64,000 nt of DNA. It comes from Rebecca billardiae RCC1528 (Eukaryota > Haptophyta). Below, in pieces: positions 28,801-40,800 of this stretch (positions within the stretch are counted from its first letter, which is position 1; the number at the start of each line of letters is the position of its first letter). The stretch spans positions 3,224,001-3,288,000 of the forward strand of contig OZ251222.1 in NCBI GenBank assembly GCA_965240325.2, written 5' to 3'. Both the position numbers and the translations under genes were made by a program. Under the pieces are notes generated by a model, which was not told the origin of the DNA, made no database searches, and saw nothing but the letters and a program-made list of their open reading frames with translations.

Positions 28801-31800
28801 GAGGCGGGGGCGATGGTGGCGGGCTGGGCGGAGGCGGCATCGGTGGAGGTGAGGGCGGCGGCGACGGCGGCGGGCGCGGTCTGCCCGCCGGCGTGGGTGG
28901 CGGCGGCAATGGTGATGGAGGCGAGGGTGGCGGCGAGGGTGGCGGCGAGGGTGGCAGCGAGGGCGGCGGCGAGGGCGGTGGCGACGGAGGTGGTGGTGGC
29001 GGGCTCGGAGGCGGTGGCGAGGGTGGCGGTCGGCTCGGTGGCGGAGGCAACGGTGGCGGCGACGGCGGCGGTGACGGCGGCGGTAGTGGCGGTGGGCTCG
29101 GCGGCGGCGGCGATGGTGGCGGCAACGGCGGCGGCGATGGTGGCGGTGGCGGCGGTGGGCTCGGGGGTCGCGGCGGGGGTGGCGGCGGGGGTGGCGGCGA
29201 GGGAGGTGGTGACGGCGGTGGTGGTGGCGGCGGACTTGGCGGAGGTGGCGATGGTGGCGGCGACGGCGGCGGTGACGGCGGCGGCAGCGGCGGTGGGCTT
29301 GGTGGCGGCGATGACGGTGGCGGCGACGGCGGCAGTGACGGCGGCGGTCGTGGCGGCGGGCTCGGCGGCGGCGGCGATGGCGGCGGCGACGGCGGCGGGG
29401 ACGGCGGCGGTGGCGGCGGTGGGCTCGGTGGTGGCGGCGAGGGTGGTGGCAAGGGCGGTGGTGAGGGCGGTGATGCCGGCAGCGGGCTCGGTGGCGGCGG
29501 CGGCGATGGCGGTGGCTGTGGTGGCAAGGCCGGTGGTGTGGGCGGCGGCGAAGGCGGCGGTGACGGCGGCGGCAGCGGTGGCGATGGCGGCGGTGACGGC
29601 GGTGGTGACGGCGGCGGCGGCGGCGGTAGGCTTGGTGGCGGCGGTGACGGCGGCGGTGACGGCGGCGGTGGCGGCGGCTGTAGTGGCGGCGGGTTCGGCG
29701 GCGGCTGCGATGGTGGCGGCGACGGCGGCGGTGATGGAGGCGGTGGTGGCGGTGGCGGTGGCTGCGGTGGCAAGGTCGGTGGTGTAGGCGGCGGCGGCGG
29801 CGGCGGAGACGGCGGCGGCAGCGGAGGCGGTGGTGGCAGTGACGGCGGTGGTGACGGCGGCAGTCGTGGCGGCGGGCTTGGTGGCGGCGGTGACGGCGGC
29901 GGTGACGGCGGCGGTGGCGGCGGCTGTAGTGGCGGCGGGTTCGGCGGCGGCTGCGATGGTGGCGGCGACGGCGGCGGTGATGGCGGCGGTGGCGGAGATG
30001 GCGGTGGCTGCGGTGGCAAGGCCGGTGGTGTGGGCGGCGGCGAAGGCGGCGGTGACGGCGGCGGCAGCGGTGGTGATGGTGGCGGCGACGGCGGTGGTGA
30101 AGGCGGCGGCGGCGGCGGTAGGCTTGGTGGCGGCGACGACGGCGGTGATGGCGGCTGTAGTGGCGGTGGGTTTGGCGGCGGCAGGTTTGGCGGCGGCTGC
30201 GATGGTGGCGGCGACGGCGGAGGTGATGGCGGCGGTGGCGGAGATGGCGGTGGCTGCGGTGGCAAGGCTGGTGGTGTGGGCGGCGGCGAAGGCGGCGGTG
30301 ACGGCGGCGGCAGCGGTGGCGATGGTGGCGGGGACGGCGGCGGTGAGGGCGGAGGCAGTGGCTGGAGGTTTGGCTGTGGCGGTGACGGCGACGGCGGCGG
30401 CGGCGGTGACGGCGGAGGTGGCGGCGGCTGGTTTGGCGGTGGCGGTGATGGTGGCGGCGAGGGCGATGGTAAGGGCGGTGCTGGCGGCGGTGGGCTCGGT
30501 GGTGGCGGTGATGGCGGCGGCAGCGGTGGCGGTGCCGGCGGGGAGGGTGGGGGCGAGGGAGGCGGTGACGGTGGCGGCTGTGGCGGCTCAGCTGGCGGTG
30601 AGGGCGGAGGCGAGGGAGGTGGTGACGGCGGCGGCGACGGCGGCGATGCTGGCGGCGAGGGCGGCGGTGACGGTGGCGGTGACGGCGGTGGCGACGGCGG
30701 CGATGCCGGCGGCGAGGGCGGCGGTGACGGTGGCGGTGACGGCGGTGGCGACGGTGGCGGCGCCGGCGGTGGAGGCGGCGGTGATGGCGGCGGCGACGGC
30801 GGCGGCGACGGCGGCGGTGCCGGCGGCGAGGGCGGCGGCGCAGGCGGCGGCGACGGCGGCGGCGAAGGCGGCGGTGCAGGCGGCGAGGGCGGCGGCGCAG
30901 GTGGCGGCGAGGGCGGTGGTGTGGGCGGCGGAATCGGCGGCGAGGCTGGCGGTGAGGGCGGCGGCGACGGCGGCGGCGACGGCGGCGGCGATGGCGGCGG
31001 AGCTGGCGGAGACGGAGGCGGTGGCGTCGGTGGCGGCAGCGGTGGCGGTGCCGGCGGGGAGGGTGGGGGCGAGGGAGGCGGTGACGGTGGCGGCAGTGGC
31101 GGCTCAGCTGGCGGTGAGGGCGGAGGCGAGGGAGGTGGTGACGGCGGCGGCGACGGCGGCGATGCTGGCGGCGAGGGCGGCGGTGACGGTGGCGGTGACG
31201 GCGGTGGCGACGGCGGCGATGCCGGCGGCGAGGGCGGCGGTGACGGTGGCGGTGAAGGCGGTGGCGACGGTGGCGGCGCCGGCGGTGGAGGCGGCGGTGA
31301 TGGCGGCGGCGACGGCGGCGGCGACGGCGGCGGTGCCGGCGGCGAAGGCGGCGGCGCAGGCGGCGGCGACGGCGGCGGCGAGGGCGGCGGTGCAGGCGGC
31401 GAGGGCGGCGGCGCAGGTGGCGGCGAGGGCGGTGGTGTGGGCGGCGGCATCGGCGGCGAGGCTGGCGGTGAGGGCGGCGGCGACGGCGGCGGCGATGGCG
31501 GCGGCGATGGCGGCGGAGCTGGCGGAGACGGAGGCGGCGGCGACGGCGGCGGCGACGGCGGCGGGGCCGGCGGCGCTGGCGGCGGCGCGGGAGGCGGCGA
31601 CGGCGGTGGCAGCGGCGGCGAGGCCGGCGGCGACGGCGGCGATCCGGGTGGCGGCGACGGAGGCGGCAGCGGTGGCTGCGTCGGCGGCGCCGGCGGCGGG
31701 AAGGGCGGGCACACGCCGAGCGACGACAGATCCGGGTTGAAGCGCGCGTTCGTGTCGAATGCCACGTTGGCGCACACGCAGCTGCCAAACGTGCACGCAG

Positions 31801-34800
31801 AGTCGTACTGGAAGCCGCCGCTCACCAAAGAAGTCATCAGCTCGACCTCGGTCGGCATCTCCCCGTCGAGCGAGTTGCTGTCCACGCGGAAGCGAGACAG
31901 AGCCGTGAGCGCGCCCAGCTCCGACGGCACCACGCCGGTCAACGCGTTCTGAAACAGGAAGAGCTGCGCGGACATGCGCGTCAACTGGCCAAGCTCGGTC
32001 GGGATGGTGCCGCCCCACGTCGTGGCATACGCGTCCAGGTGGGTGAGGCTTGTCATCTCGCCAAGCTCGGACGGGATGGAGCCGACGAGCGATTGCTGGT
32101 GGACGCGCAGGTCAGCCAAGTTGGTGAGCGCGCCGATCTCGGTTGGCACCGTGTCCACCGCCAGGCTGTACATGTGCAGCAGCGTCAGCGCGGTGAGGGC
32201 TGCGATCTCGGACGGGATGGCGCCGGTGATGCCAGCGATCTGCGCGAGCATCATGAATGTCATACCCGTCAAGCTGCCCAGCTCTGACGGCACGCTGCCG
32301 CCCACGCCGGCGAAGCGGAGATCGAGCGAGGTCACGCGCGTCATCTGGCCGATCTCGGACGGGAGCGAGCCGCTCAGCGACTGCAGGCTGGGCAGGAAGA
32401 TGTTCGTCACGCCCACCATGGTGCCAAGCTCGGTTGGAAACGTGCCAGTCAGCGGGTTGGTGTAGAAGCTCCTGCGGAGGGGCGGGAGCGCGATATCACG
32501 TCAGCACGCAGTGCCGAGTTTGCGACAATTGTCGTGCGCGCGCGCAGGTGGCGACAGTGGCCAGTTGTGCAAACGGGGGCAGGCGCCGGCGAATGCGCGC
32601 GCATTTGGCAGGCGCGCAGAGGCGCGTACAGAGCTGGCACGTTGACCATGTAGCCCATCTCGGTGGGTATCGTTCCGGTGAGCCCCGCGTTGTCGTACGC
32701 GATCGGGGTCGCGACGGCGTTGCACGTCGCCTCGTCGAAGCTGCCAGAGTCGGGGAAGCAGTAGACGTGGTCCGTGCGCAGCCGAGCGCGCAGGGAGGGG
32801 CTCGGCGGCGGCGAGGGCGGCGGCATCGGCGGATCGGCCGGCGGTGCTGGCGGCGGCGAGGGCGGTGGCGTCGGTGGCGGCAGCGGTGGCGGTGCCGGCG
32901 GGGAGGGTGGGGGCGAGGGAGGCGGTGACGGTGGCGGCTGTGGCGGCTCAGCTGGCGGTGAGGGCGGAGGCGAGGGAGGTGGTGACGGCGGCGGCGACGG
33001 CGGCGATGCTGGCGGCGAGGGCGGCGGTGACGGTGGCGGTGACGGCGGTGGCGACGGCGGCGATGCCGGCGGCGAGGGCGGCGGTGACGGTGGCGGTGAC
33101 GGCGGTGGCGACGGTGGCGGCGCCGGCGGTGGAGGCGGCGGTGATGGCGGCGGCGACGGCGGCGGCGACGGCGGCGGTGCCGGCGGCGAGGGCGGCGGCG
33201 CAGGCGGCGGCGACGGCGGCGGCGAGGGCGGCGGTGCAGGCGGCGAGGGCGGCGGCGCAGGTGGCGGCGAGGGCGGTGGTGTGGGCGGCGGCATCGGCGG
33301 CGAGGCTGGCGGTGAGGGCGGCGGCGACGGCGGCGGCGACGGCGGCGGCGATGGCGGCGGAGCTGGCGGAGACGGAGGCGGCGGCGACGGCGGCGGCGAC
33401 GGCGGCGGGGCCGGCGGCGCTGGCGGCGGCGCGGGAGGCGGCGACGGCGGTGGCAGCGGCGGCGAGGCCGGCGGCGACGGCGGCGATCCGGGTGGCGGCG
33501 ACGGAGGCGGCAGCGGTGGCTGCGTCGGCGGCGCCGGCGGCGGGAAGGGCGGGCACACGCCGAGCGACGACAGATCCGGGTTGAAGCGCGCGTTCGTGTC
33601 GAATGCCACGTTGGCGCACACGCAGCTGCCAAACGTGCACGCAGAGTCGTACTGGAAGCCGCCGCTCACCAAAGAAGTCATCAGCTCGACCTCGGTCGGC
33701 ATCTCCCCGTCGAGCGAGTTGCTGTCCACGCGGAAGCGAGACAGAGCCGTGAGCGCGCCCAGCTCCGACGGCACCACGCCGGTCAACGCGTTCTGAAACA
33801 GGAAGAGCTGCGCGGACATGCGCGTCAACTGGCCAAGCTCGGTCGGGATGGTGCCGCCCCACGTCGTGGCATACGCGTCCAGGTGGGTGAGGCTTGTCAT
33901 CTCGCCAAGCTCGGACGGGATGGAGCCGACGAGCGATTGCTGGTGGACGCGCAGGTCGACCAAGTTGGTGAGCGCGCCGATCTCGGTTGGCACCGTGTCC
34001 ACCGCCAGGCTGTACATGTGCAGCAGCGTCAGCGCGGTGAGGGCTGCGATCTCGGACGGGATGGCGCCGGTGATGCCAGCGATCTGCGCGAGCATTATCA
34101 ATGTCATACCCGTCAAGCTGCCCAGCTCTGACGGCACGCTGCCGCCCACGCCGGCGAAGCGAAGATCGAGCGAGGTCACGCGCGTCATCTGGCCGATCTC
34201 GGACGGGAGCGAGCCGCTCAGCGACTGCAGGCTGGGCAGGAAGATGTTCGTCACGCCCACCATGGTGCCAAGCTCGGTTGGAAACGTGCCAGTCAGCGGG
34301 TTGGTGTAGAAGCTCCTGCGGAGGGGCGGGAGCGCGCGATCACGTCAGCACGCAGTGCCGAGTTTGCGACAATTGTCGTGCGCGCGCGCAGGTGGCGACA
34401 GTGGCCAGTTGTGCAAACGGGGGCAGGCGCCGGCGAATGCGCGCGCATTTGGCAGGCGCGCAGACGCGCGTACAGAGCTGGCACGTTGACCATGTAGCCC
34501 ATCTCGGTGGGTATCGTTCCGGTGAGCCCCGCGTTGTCGTACGCGATCGGGGTCGCGACGGCGTTGCACGTCGCCTCGTCGAAGCTGCCAGAGTCGGGGA
34601 AGCAGTAGACGTGGTCCGTGCGCAGCCGAGCGCGCAGGGAGGGGCTCGGCGGCGGCGAGGGCGGCGGCATCGGCGGATCGGCCGGCGGTGCTGGCGGCGG
34701 CGAGGGCGGTGGCGTCGGTGGCGGCAGCGGTGGCGGTGCCGGCGGGGAGGGTGGGGGCGAGGGAGGCGGTGACGGTGGCGGCTGTGGCGGCTCAGCTGGC

Positions 34801-37800
34801 GGTGAGGGCGGAGGCGAGGGAGGTGGTGACGGCGGCGGCGACGGCGGCGATGCTGGCGGCGAGGGCGGCGGTGACGGTGGCGGTGACGGCGGTGGCGACG
34901 GCGGCGATGCCGGCGGCGAGGGCGGCGGTGACGGTGGCGGTGACGGCGGTGGCGACGGTGGCGGCGCCGGCGGTGGAGGCGGCGGTGATGGCGGCGGCGA
35001 CGGCGGCGGCGACGGCGGCGGTGCCGGCGGCGAGGGCGGCGGCGCAGGCGGCGGCGACGGCGGCGGCGAGGGCGGCGGTGCAGGCGGCGAGGGCGGCGGC
35101 GCAGGTGGCGGCGAGGGCGGTGGTGTGGGCGGCGGCATCGGCGGCGAGGCTGGCGGTGAGGGCGGCGGCGACGGCGGCGGCGATGGCGGCGGCGATGGCG
35201 GCGGAGCTGGCGGAGACGGAGGCGGCGGCGACGGCGGCGGCGACGGCGGCGGGGCCGGCGGCGCTGGCGGCGGCGCGGGAGGCGGCGACGGCGGTGGCAG
35301 CGGCGGCGAGGCCGGCGGCGACGGCGGCGATCCGGGTGGCGGCGACGGAGGCGGCAGCGGTGGCTGCGTCGGCGGCGCCGGCGGCGGGAAGGGCGGGCAC
35401 ACGCCGAGCGACGACAGATCCGGGTTGAAGCGCGCGTTCGTGTCGAATGCCACGTTGGCGCACACGCAGCTGCCAAACGTGCACGCAGAGTCGTACTGGA
35501 AGCCGCCGCTCACCAAAGAAGTCATCAGCTCGACCTCGGTCGGCATCTCCCCGTCGAGCGAGTTGCTGTCCACGCGGAAGCGAGACAGAGCCGTGAGCGC
35601 GCCCAGCTCCGACGGCACCACGCCGGTCAACGCGTTCTGAAACAGGAAGAGCTGCGCGGACATGCGCGTCAACTGGCCAAGCTCGGTCGGGATGGTGCCG
35701 CCCCACGTCGTGGCATACGCGTCCAGGTGGGTGAGGCTTGTCATCTCGCCAAGCTCGGACGGGATGGAGCCGACGAGCGATTGCTGGTGGACGCGCAGGT
35801 CAGCCAAGTTGGTGAGCGCGCCGATCTCGGTTGGCACCGTGTCCACCGCCAGGCTGTACATGTGCAGCAGCGTCAGCGCGGTGAGGGCTGCGATCTCGGA
35901 CGGGATGGCGCCGGTGATGCCAGCGATCTGCGCGAGCATTATCAATGTCATACCCGTCAAGCTGCCCAGCTCTGACGGCACGCTGCCGCCCACGCCGGCG
36001 AAGCGGAGATCGAGCGAGGTCACGCGCGTCATCTGGCCGATCTCGGACGGGAGCGAGCCGCTCAGCGACTGCAGGCTGGGCAGGAAGATGTTCGTCACGC
36101 CCACCATGGTGCCAAGCTCGGTTGGAAACGTGCCAGTCAGCGGGTTGGTGTAGAAGCTCCTGCGGAGGGGCGGGAGCGCGATATCACGTCAGCACGCAGT
36201 GCCGAGTTTGCGACAATTGTCGTGCGCGCGCGCAGGTGGCGACAGTGGCCAGTTGTGCAAACGGGGGCAGGCGCCGGCGAATGCGCGCGCATTTGGCAGG
36301 CGCGCAGACGCGCGTACAGAGCTGGCACGTTGACCATGTAGCCCATCTCGGTGGGTATCGTTCCGGTGAGCCCCGCGTTGTCGTACGCGATCGGGGTCGC
36401 GACGGCGTTGCACGTCGCCTCGTCGAAGCTGCCAGAGTCGGGGAAGCAGTAGACGTGGTCCGTGCGCAGCCGAGCGCGCAGGGAGGGGCTCGGCGGCGGC
36501 GAGGGCGGCGGCATCGGCGGATCGGCCGGCGGTGCTGGCGGCGGCGAGGGCGGTGGCGTCGGTGGCGGCAGCGGTGGCGGTGCCGGCGGGGAGGGTGGGG
36601 GCGAGGGAGGCGGTGACGGTGGCGGCTGTGGCGGCTCAGCTGGCGGTGAGGGCGGAGGCGAGGGAGGTGGTGACGGCGGCGGCGACGGCGGCGATGCTGG
36701 CGGCGAGGGCGGCGGTGACGGTGGCGGTGACGGCGGTGGCGACGGCGGCGATGCCGGCGGCGAGGGCGGCGGTGACGGTGGCGGTGACGGCGGTGGCGAC
36801 GGTGGCGGCGCCGGCGGTGGAGGCGGCGGTGATGGCGGCGGCGACGGCGGCGGCGACGGCGGCGGTGCCGGCGGCGAGGGCGGCGGCGCAGGCGGCGGCG
36901 ACGGCGGCGGCGAGGGCGGCGGTGCAGGCGGCGAGGGCGGCGGCGCAGGTGGCGGCGAGGGCGGTGGTGTGGGCGGCGGCATCGGCGGCGAGGCTGGCGG
37001 TGAGGGCGGCGGCGACGGCGGCGGCGATGGCGGCGGCGATGGCGGCGGAGCTGGCGGAGACGGAGGCGGCGGCGACGGCGGCGGCGACGGCGGCGGGGCC
37101 GGCGGCGCTGGCGGCGGCGCGGGAGGCGGCGACGGCGGTGGCAGCGGCGGCGAGGCCGGCGGCGACGGCGGCGATCCGGGTGGCGGCGACGGAGGCGGCA
37201 GCGGTGGCTGCGTCGGCGGCGCCGGCGGCGGGAAGGGCGGGCACACGCCGAGCGACGACAGATCCGGGTTGAAGCGCGCGTTCGTGTCGAATGCCACGTT
37301 GGCGCACACGCAGCTGCCAAACGTGCACGCAGAGTCGTACTGGAAGCCGCCGCTCACCAAAGAAGTCATCAGCTCGACCTCGGTCGGCATCTCCCCGTCG
37401 AGCGAGTTGCTGTCCACGCGGAAGCGAGACAGAGCCGTGAGCGCGCCCAGCTCCGACGGCACCACGCCGGTCAACGCGTTCTGAAACAGGAAGAGCTGCG
37501 CGGACATGCGCGTCAACTGGCCAAGCTCGGTCGGGATGGTGCCGCCCCACGTCGTGGCATACGCGTCCAGGTGGGTGAGGCTTGTCATCTCGCCAAGCTC
37601 GGACGGGATGGAGCCGACGAGCGATTGCTGGTGGACGCGCAGGTCAGCCAAGTTGGTGAGCGCGCCGATCTCGGTTGGCACCGTGTCCACCGCCAGGCTG
37701 TACATGTGCAGCAGCGTCAGCGCGGTGAGGGCTGCGATCTCGGACGGGATGGCGCCGGTGATGCCAGCGATCTGCGCGAGCATTATCAATGTCATACCCG

Positions 37801-40800
37801 TCAAGCTGCCCAGCTCTGACGGCACGCTGCCGCCCACGCCGGCGAAGCGGAGATCGAGCGAGGTCACGCGCGTCATCTGGCCGATCTCGGACGGGAGCGA
37901 GCCGCTCAGCGACTGCAGGCTGGGCAGGAAGATGTTCGTCACGCCCACCATGGTGCCAAGCTCGGTTGGAAACGTGCCAGTCAGCGGGTTGGTGTAGAAG
38001 CTCCTGCGGAGGGGCGGGAGCGCGATATCACGTCAGCACGCAGTGCCGAGTTTGCGACAATTGTCGTGCGCGCGCGCAGGTGGCGACAGTGGCCAGTTGT
38101 GCAAACGGGGGCAGGCGCCGGCGAATGCGCGCGCATTTGGCAGGCGCGCAGACGCGCGTACAGAGCTGGCACGTTGACCATGTAGCCCATCTCGGTGGGT
38201 ATCGTTCCGGTGAGCCCCGCGTTGTCGTACGCGATCGGGGTCGCGACGGCGTTGCACGTCGCCTCGTCGAAGCTGCCAGAGTCGGGGAAGCAGTAGACGT
38301 GGTCCGTGCGCAGCCGAGCGCGCAGGGAGGGGCTCGGCGGCGGCGAGGGCGGCGGCATCGGCGGATCGGCCGGCGGTGCTGGCGGCGGCGAGGGCGGTGG
38401 CGTCGGTGGCGGCAGCGGTGGCGGTGCCGGCGGGGAGGGTGGGGGCGAGGGAGGCGGTGACGGTGGCGGCTGTGGCGGCTCAGCTGGCGGTGAGGGCGGA
38501 GGCGAGGGAGGTGGTGACGGCGGCGGCGACGGCGGCGATGCTGGCGGCGAGGGCGGCGGTGACGGTGGCGGTGACGGCGGTGGCGACGGCGGCGATGCCG
38601 GCGGCGAGGGCGGCGGTGACGGTGGCGGTGACGGCGGTGGCGACGGTGGCGGCGCCGGCGGTGGAGGCGGCGGTGATGGCGGCGGCGACGGCGGCGGCGA
38701 CGGCGGCGGTGCCGGCGGCGAGGGCGGCGGCGCAGGCGGCGGCGACGGCGGCGGCGAGGGCGGCGGTGCAGGCGGCGAGGGCGGCGGCGCAGGTGGCGGC
38801 GAGGGCGGTGGTGTGGGCGGCGGCATCGGCGGCGAGGCTGGCGGTGAGGGCGGCGGCGACGGCGGCGGCGACGGCGGCGGCGATGGCGGCGGAGCTGGCG
38901 GAGACGGAGGCGGCGGCGACGGCGGCGGCGACGGCGGCGGGGCCGGCGGCGCTGGCGGCGGCGCGGGAGGCGGCGACGGCGGTGGCAGCGGCGGCGAGGC
39001 CGGCGGCGACGGCGGCGATCCGGGTGGCGGCGACGGAGGCGGCAGCGGTGGCTGCGTCGGCGGCGCCGGCGGCGGGAAGGGCGGGCACACGCCGAGCGAC
39101 GACAGATCCGGGTTGAAGCGCGCGTTCGTGTCGAATGCCACGTTGGCGCACACGCAGCTGCCAAACGTGCACGCAGAGTCGTACTGGAAGCCGCCGCTCA
39201 CCAAAGAAGTCATCAGCTCGACCTCGGTCGGCATCTCCCCGTCGAGCGAGTTGCTGTCCACGCGGAAGCGAGACAGAGCCGTGAGCGCGCCCAGCTCCGA
39301 CGGCACCACGCCGGTCAACGCGTTCTGAAACAGGAAGAGCTGCGCGGACATGCGCGTCAACTGGCCAAGCTCGGTCGGGATGGTGCCGCCCCACGTCGTG
39401 GCATACGCGTCCAGGTGGGTGAGGCTTGTCATCTCGCCAAGCTCGGACGGGATGGAGCCGACGAGCGATTGCTGGTGGACGCGCAGGTCGACCAAGTTGG
39501 TGAGCGCGCCGATCTCGGTTGGCACCGTGTCCACCGCCAGGCTGTACATGTGCAGCAGCGTCAGCGCGGTGAGGGCTGCGATCTCGGACGGGATGGCGCC
39601 GGTGATGCCAGCGATCTGCGCGAGCATTATCAATGTCATACCCGTCAAGCTGCCCAGCTCTGACGGCACGCTGCCGCCCACGCCGGCGAAGCGGAGATCG
39701 AGCGAGGTCACGCGCGTCATCTGGCCGATCTCGGACGGGAGCGAGCCGCTCAGCGACTGCAGGCTGGGCAGGAAGATGTTCGTCACGCCCACCATGGTGC
39801 CAAGCTCGGTTGGAAACGTGCCAGTCAGCGGGTTGGTGTAGAAGCTCCTGCGGAGGGGTGGGAGCGCGTGATCACGTCAGCACGCAGTGCCGAGTTTGCG
39901 ACAATTGTCGTGCGCGCGCGCAGGTGGCGACAGTGGCCAGTTGTGCAAACGGGGGCAGGCGCTGGCGAATGCGCGCGCATTTGGCAGGCGCGCAGACGCG
40001 CGTACAGAGCTGGCACGTTAACCATGTAGCCCATCTCGGTGGGTATCGTTCCGGTGAGCCCCGCGTTGTCGTACGCGATCGGGGTCGCGACGGCGTTGCA
40101 CGTCGCCTCGTCGAAGCTGCCAGAGTCGGGGAAGCAGTAGACGTGGTCCGTGCGCAGCCGAGCGCGCAGGGAGGGGCTCGGCGGCGGCGAGGGCGGCGGC
40201 ATCGGCGGATCGGCCGGCGGTGCTGGCGGCGGCGAGGGCGGTGGCGTCGGTGGCGGCAGCGGTGGCGGTGCCGGCGGGGAGGGTGGGGGCGAGGGAGGCG
40301 GTGACGGTGGCGGCTGTGGCGGCTCAGCTGGCGGTGAGGGCGGAGGCGAGGGAGGTGGTGACGGCGGCGGCGACGGCGGCGATGCTGGCGGCGAGGGCGG
40401 CGGTGACGGTGGCGGTGACGGCGGTGGCGACGGCGGCGATGCCGGCGGCGAGGGCGGCGGTGACGGTGGCGGTGACGGCGGTGGCGACGGTGGCGGCGCC
40501 GGCGGTGGAGGCGGCGGTGATGGCGGCGGCGACGGCGGCGGCGACGGCGGCGGTGCCGGCGGCGAGGGCGGCGGCGCAGGCGGCGGCGACGGCGGCGGCG
40601 AGGGCGGCGGTGCAGGCGGCGAGGGCGGCGGCGCAGGTGGCGGCGAGGGCGGTGGTGTGGGCGGCGGCATCGGCGGCGAGGCTGGCGGTGAGGGCGGCGG
40701 CGACGGCGGCGGCGACGGCGGCGGCGATGGCGGCGGAGCTGGCGGAGACGGAGGCGGCGGCGACGGCGGCGGCGACGGCGGCGGGGCCGGCGGCGCAGGC

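Noticed and set aside
28731-31952. Long plus-strand poly-Gly ORF and overlapping poly-Ala ORFs
   Set aside because: They are the antisense and other-frame readings of the proline-rich exon of the giant gene; they lack domains, and the minus strand has the LRR and Cys-repeat continuity.
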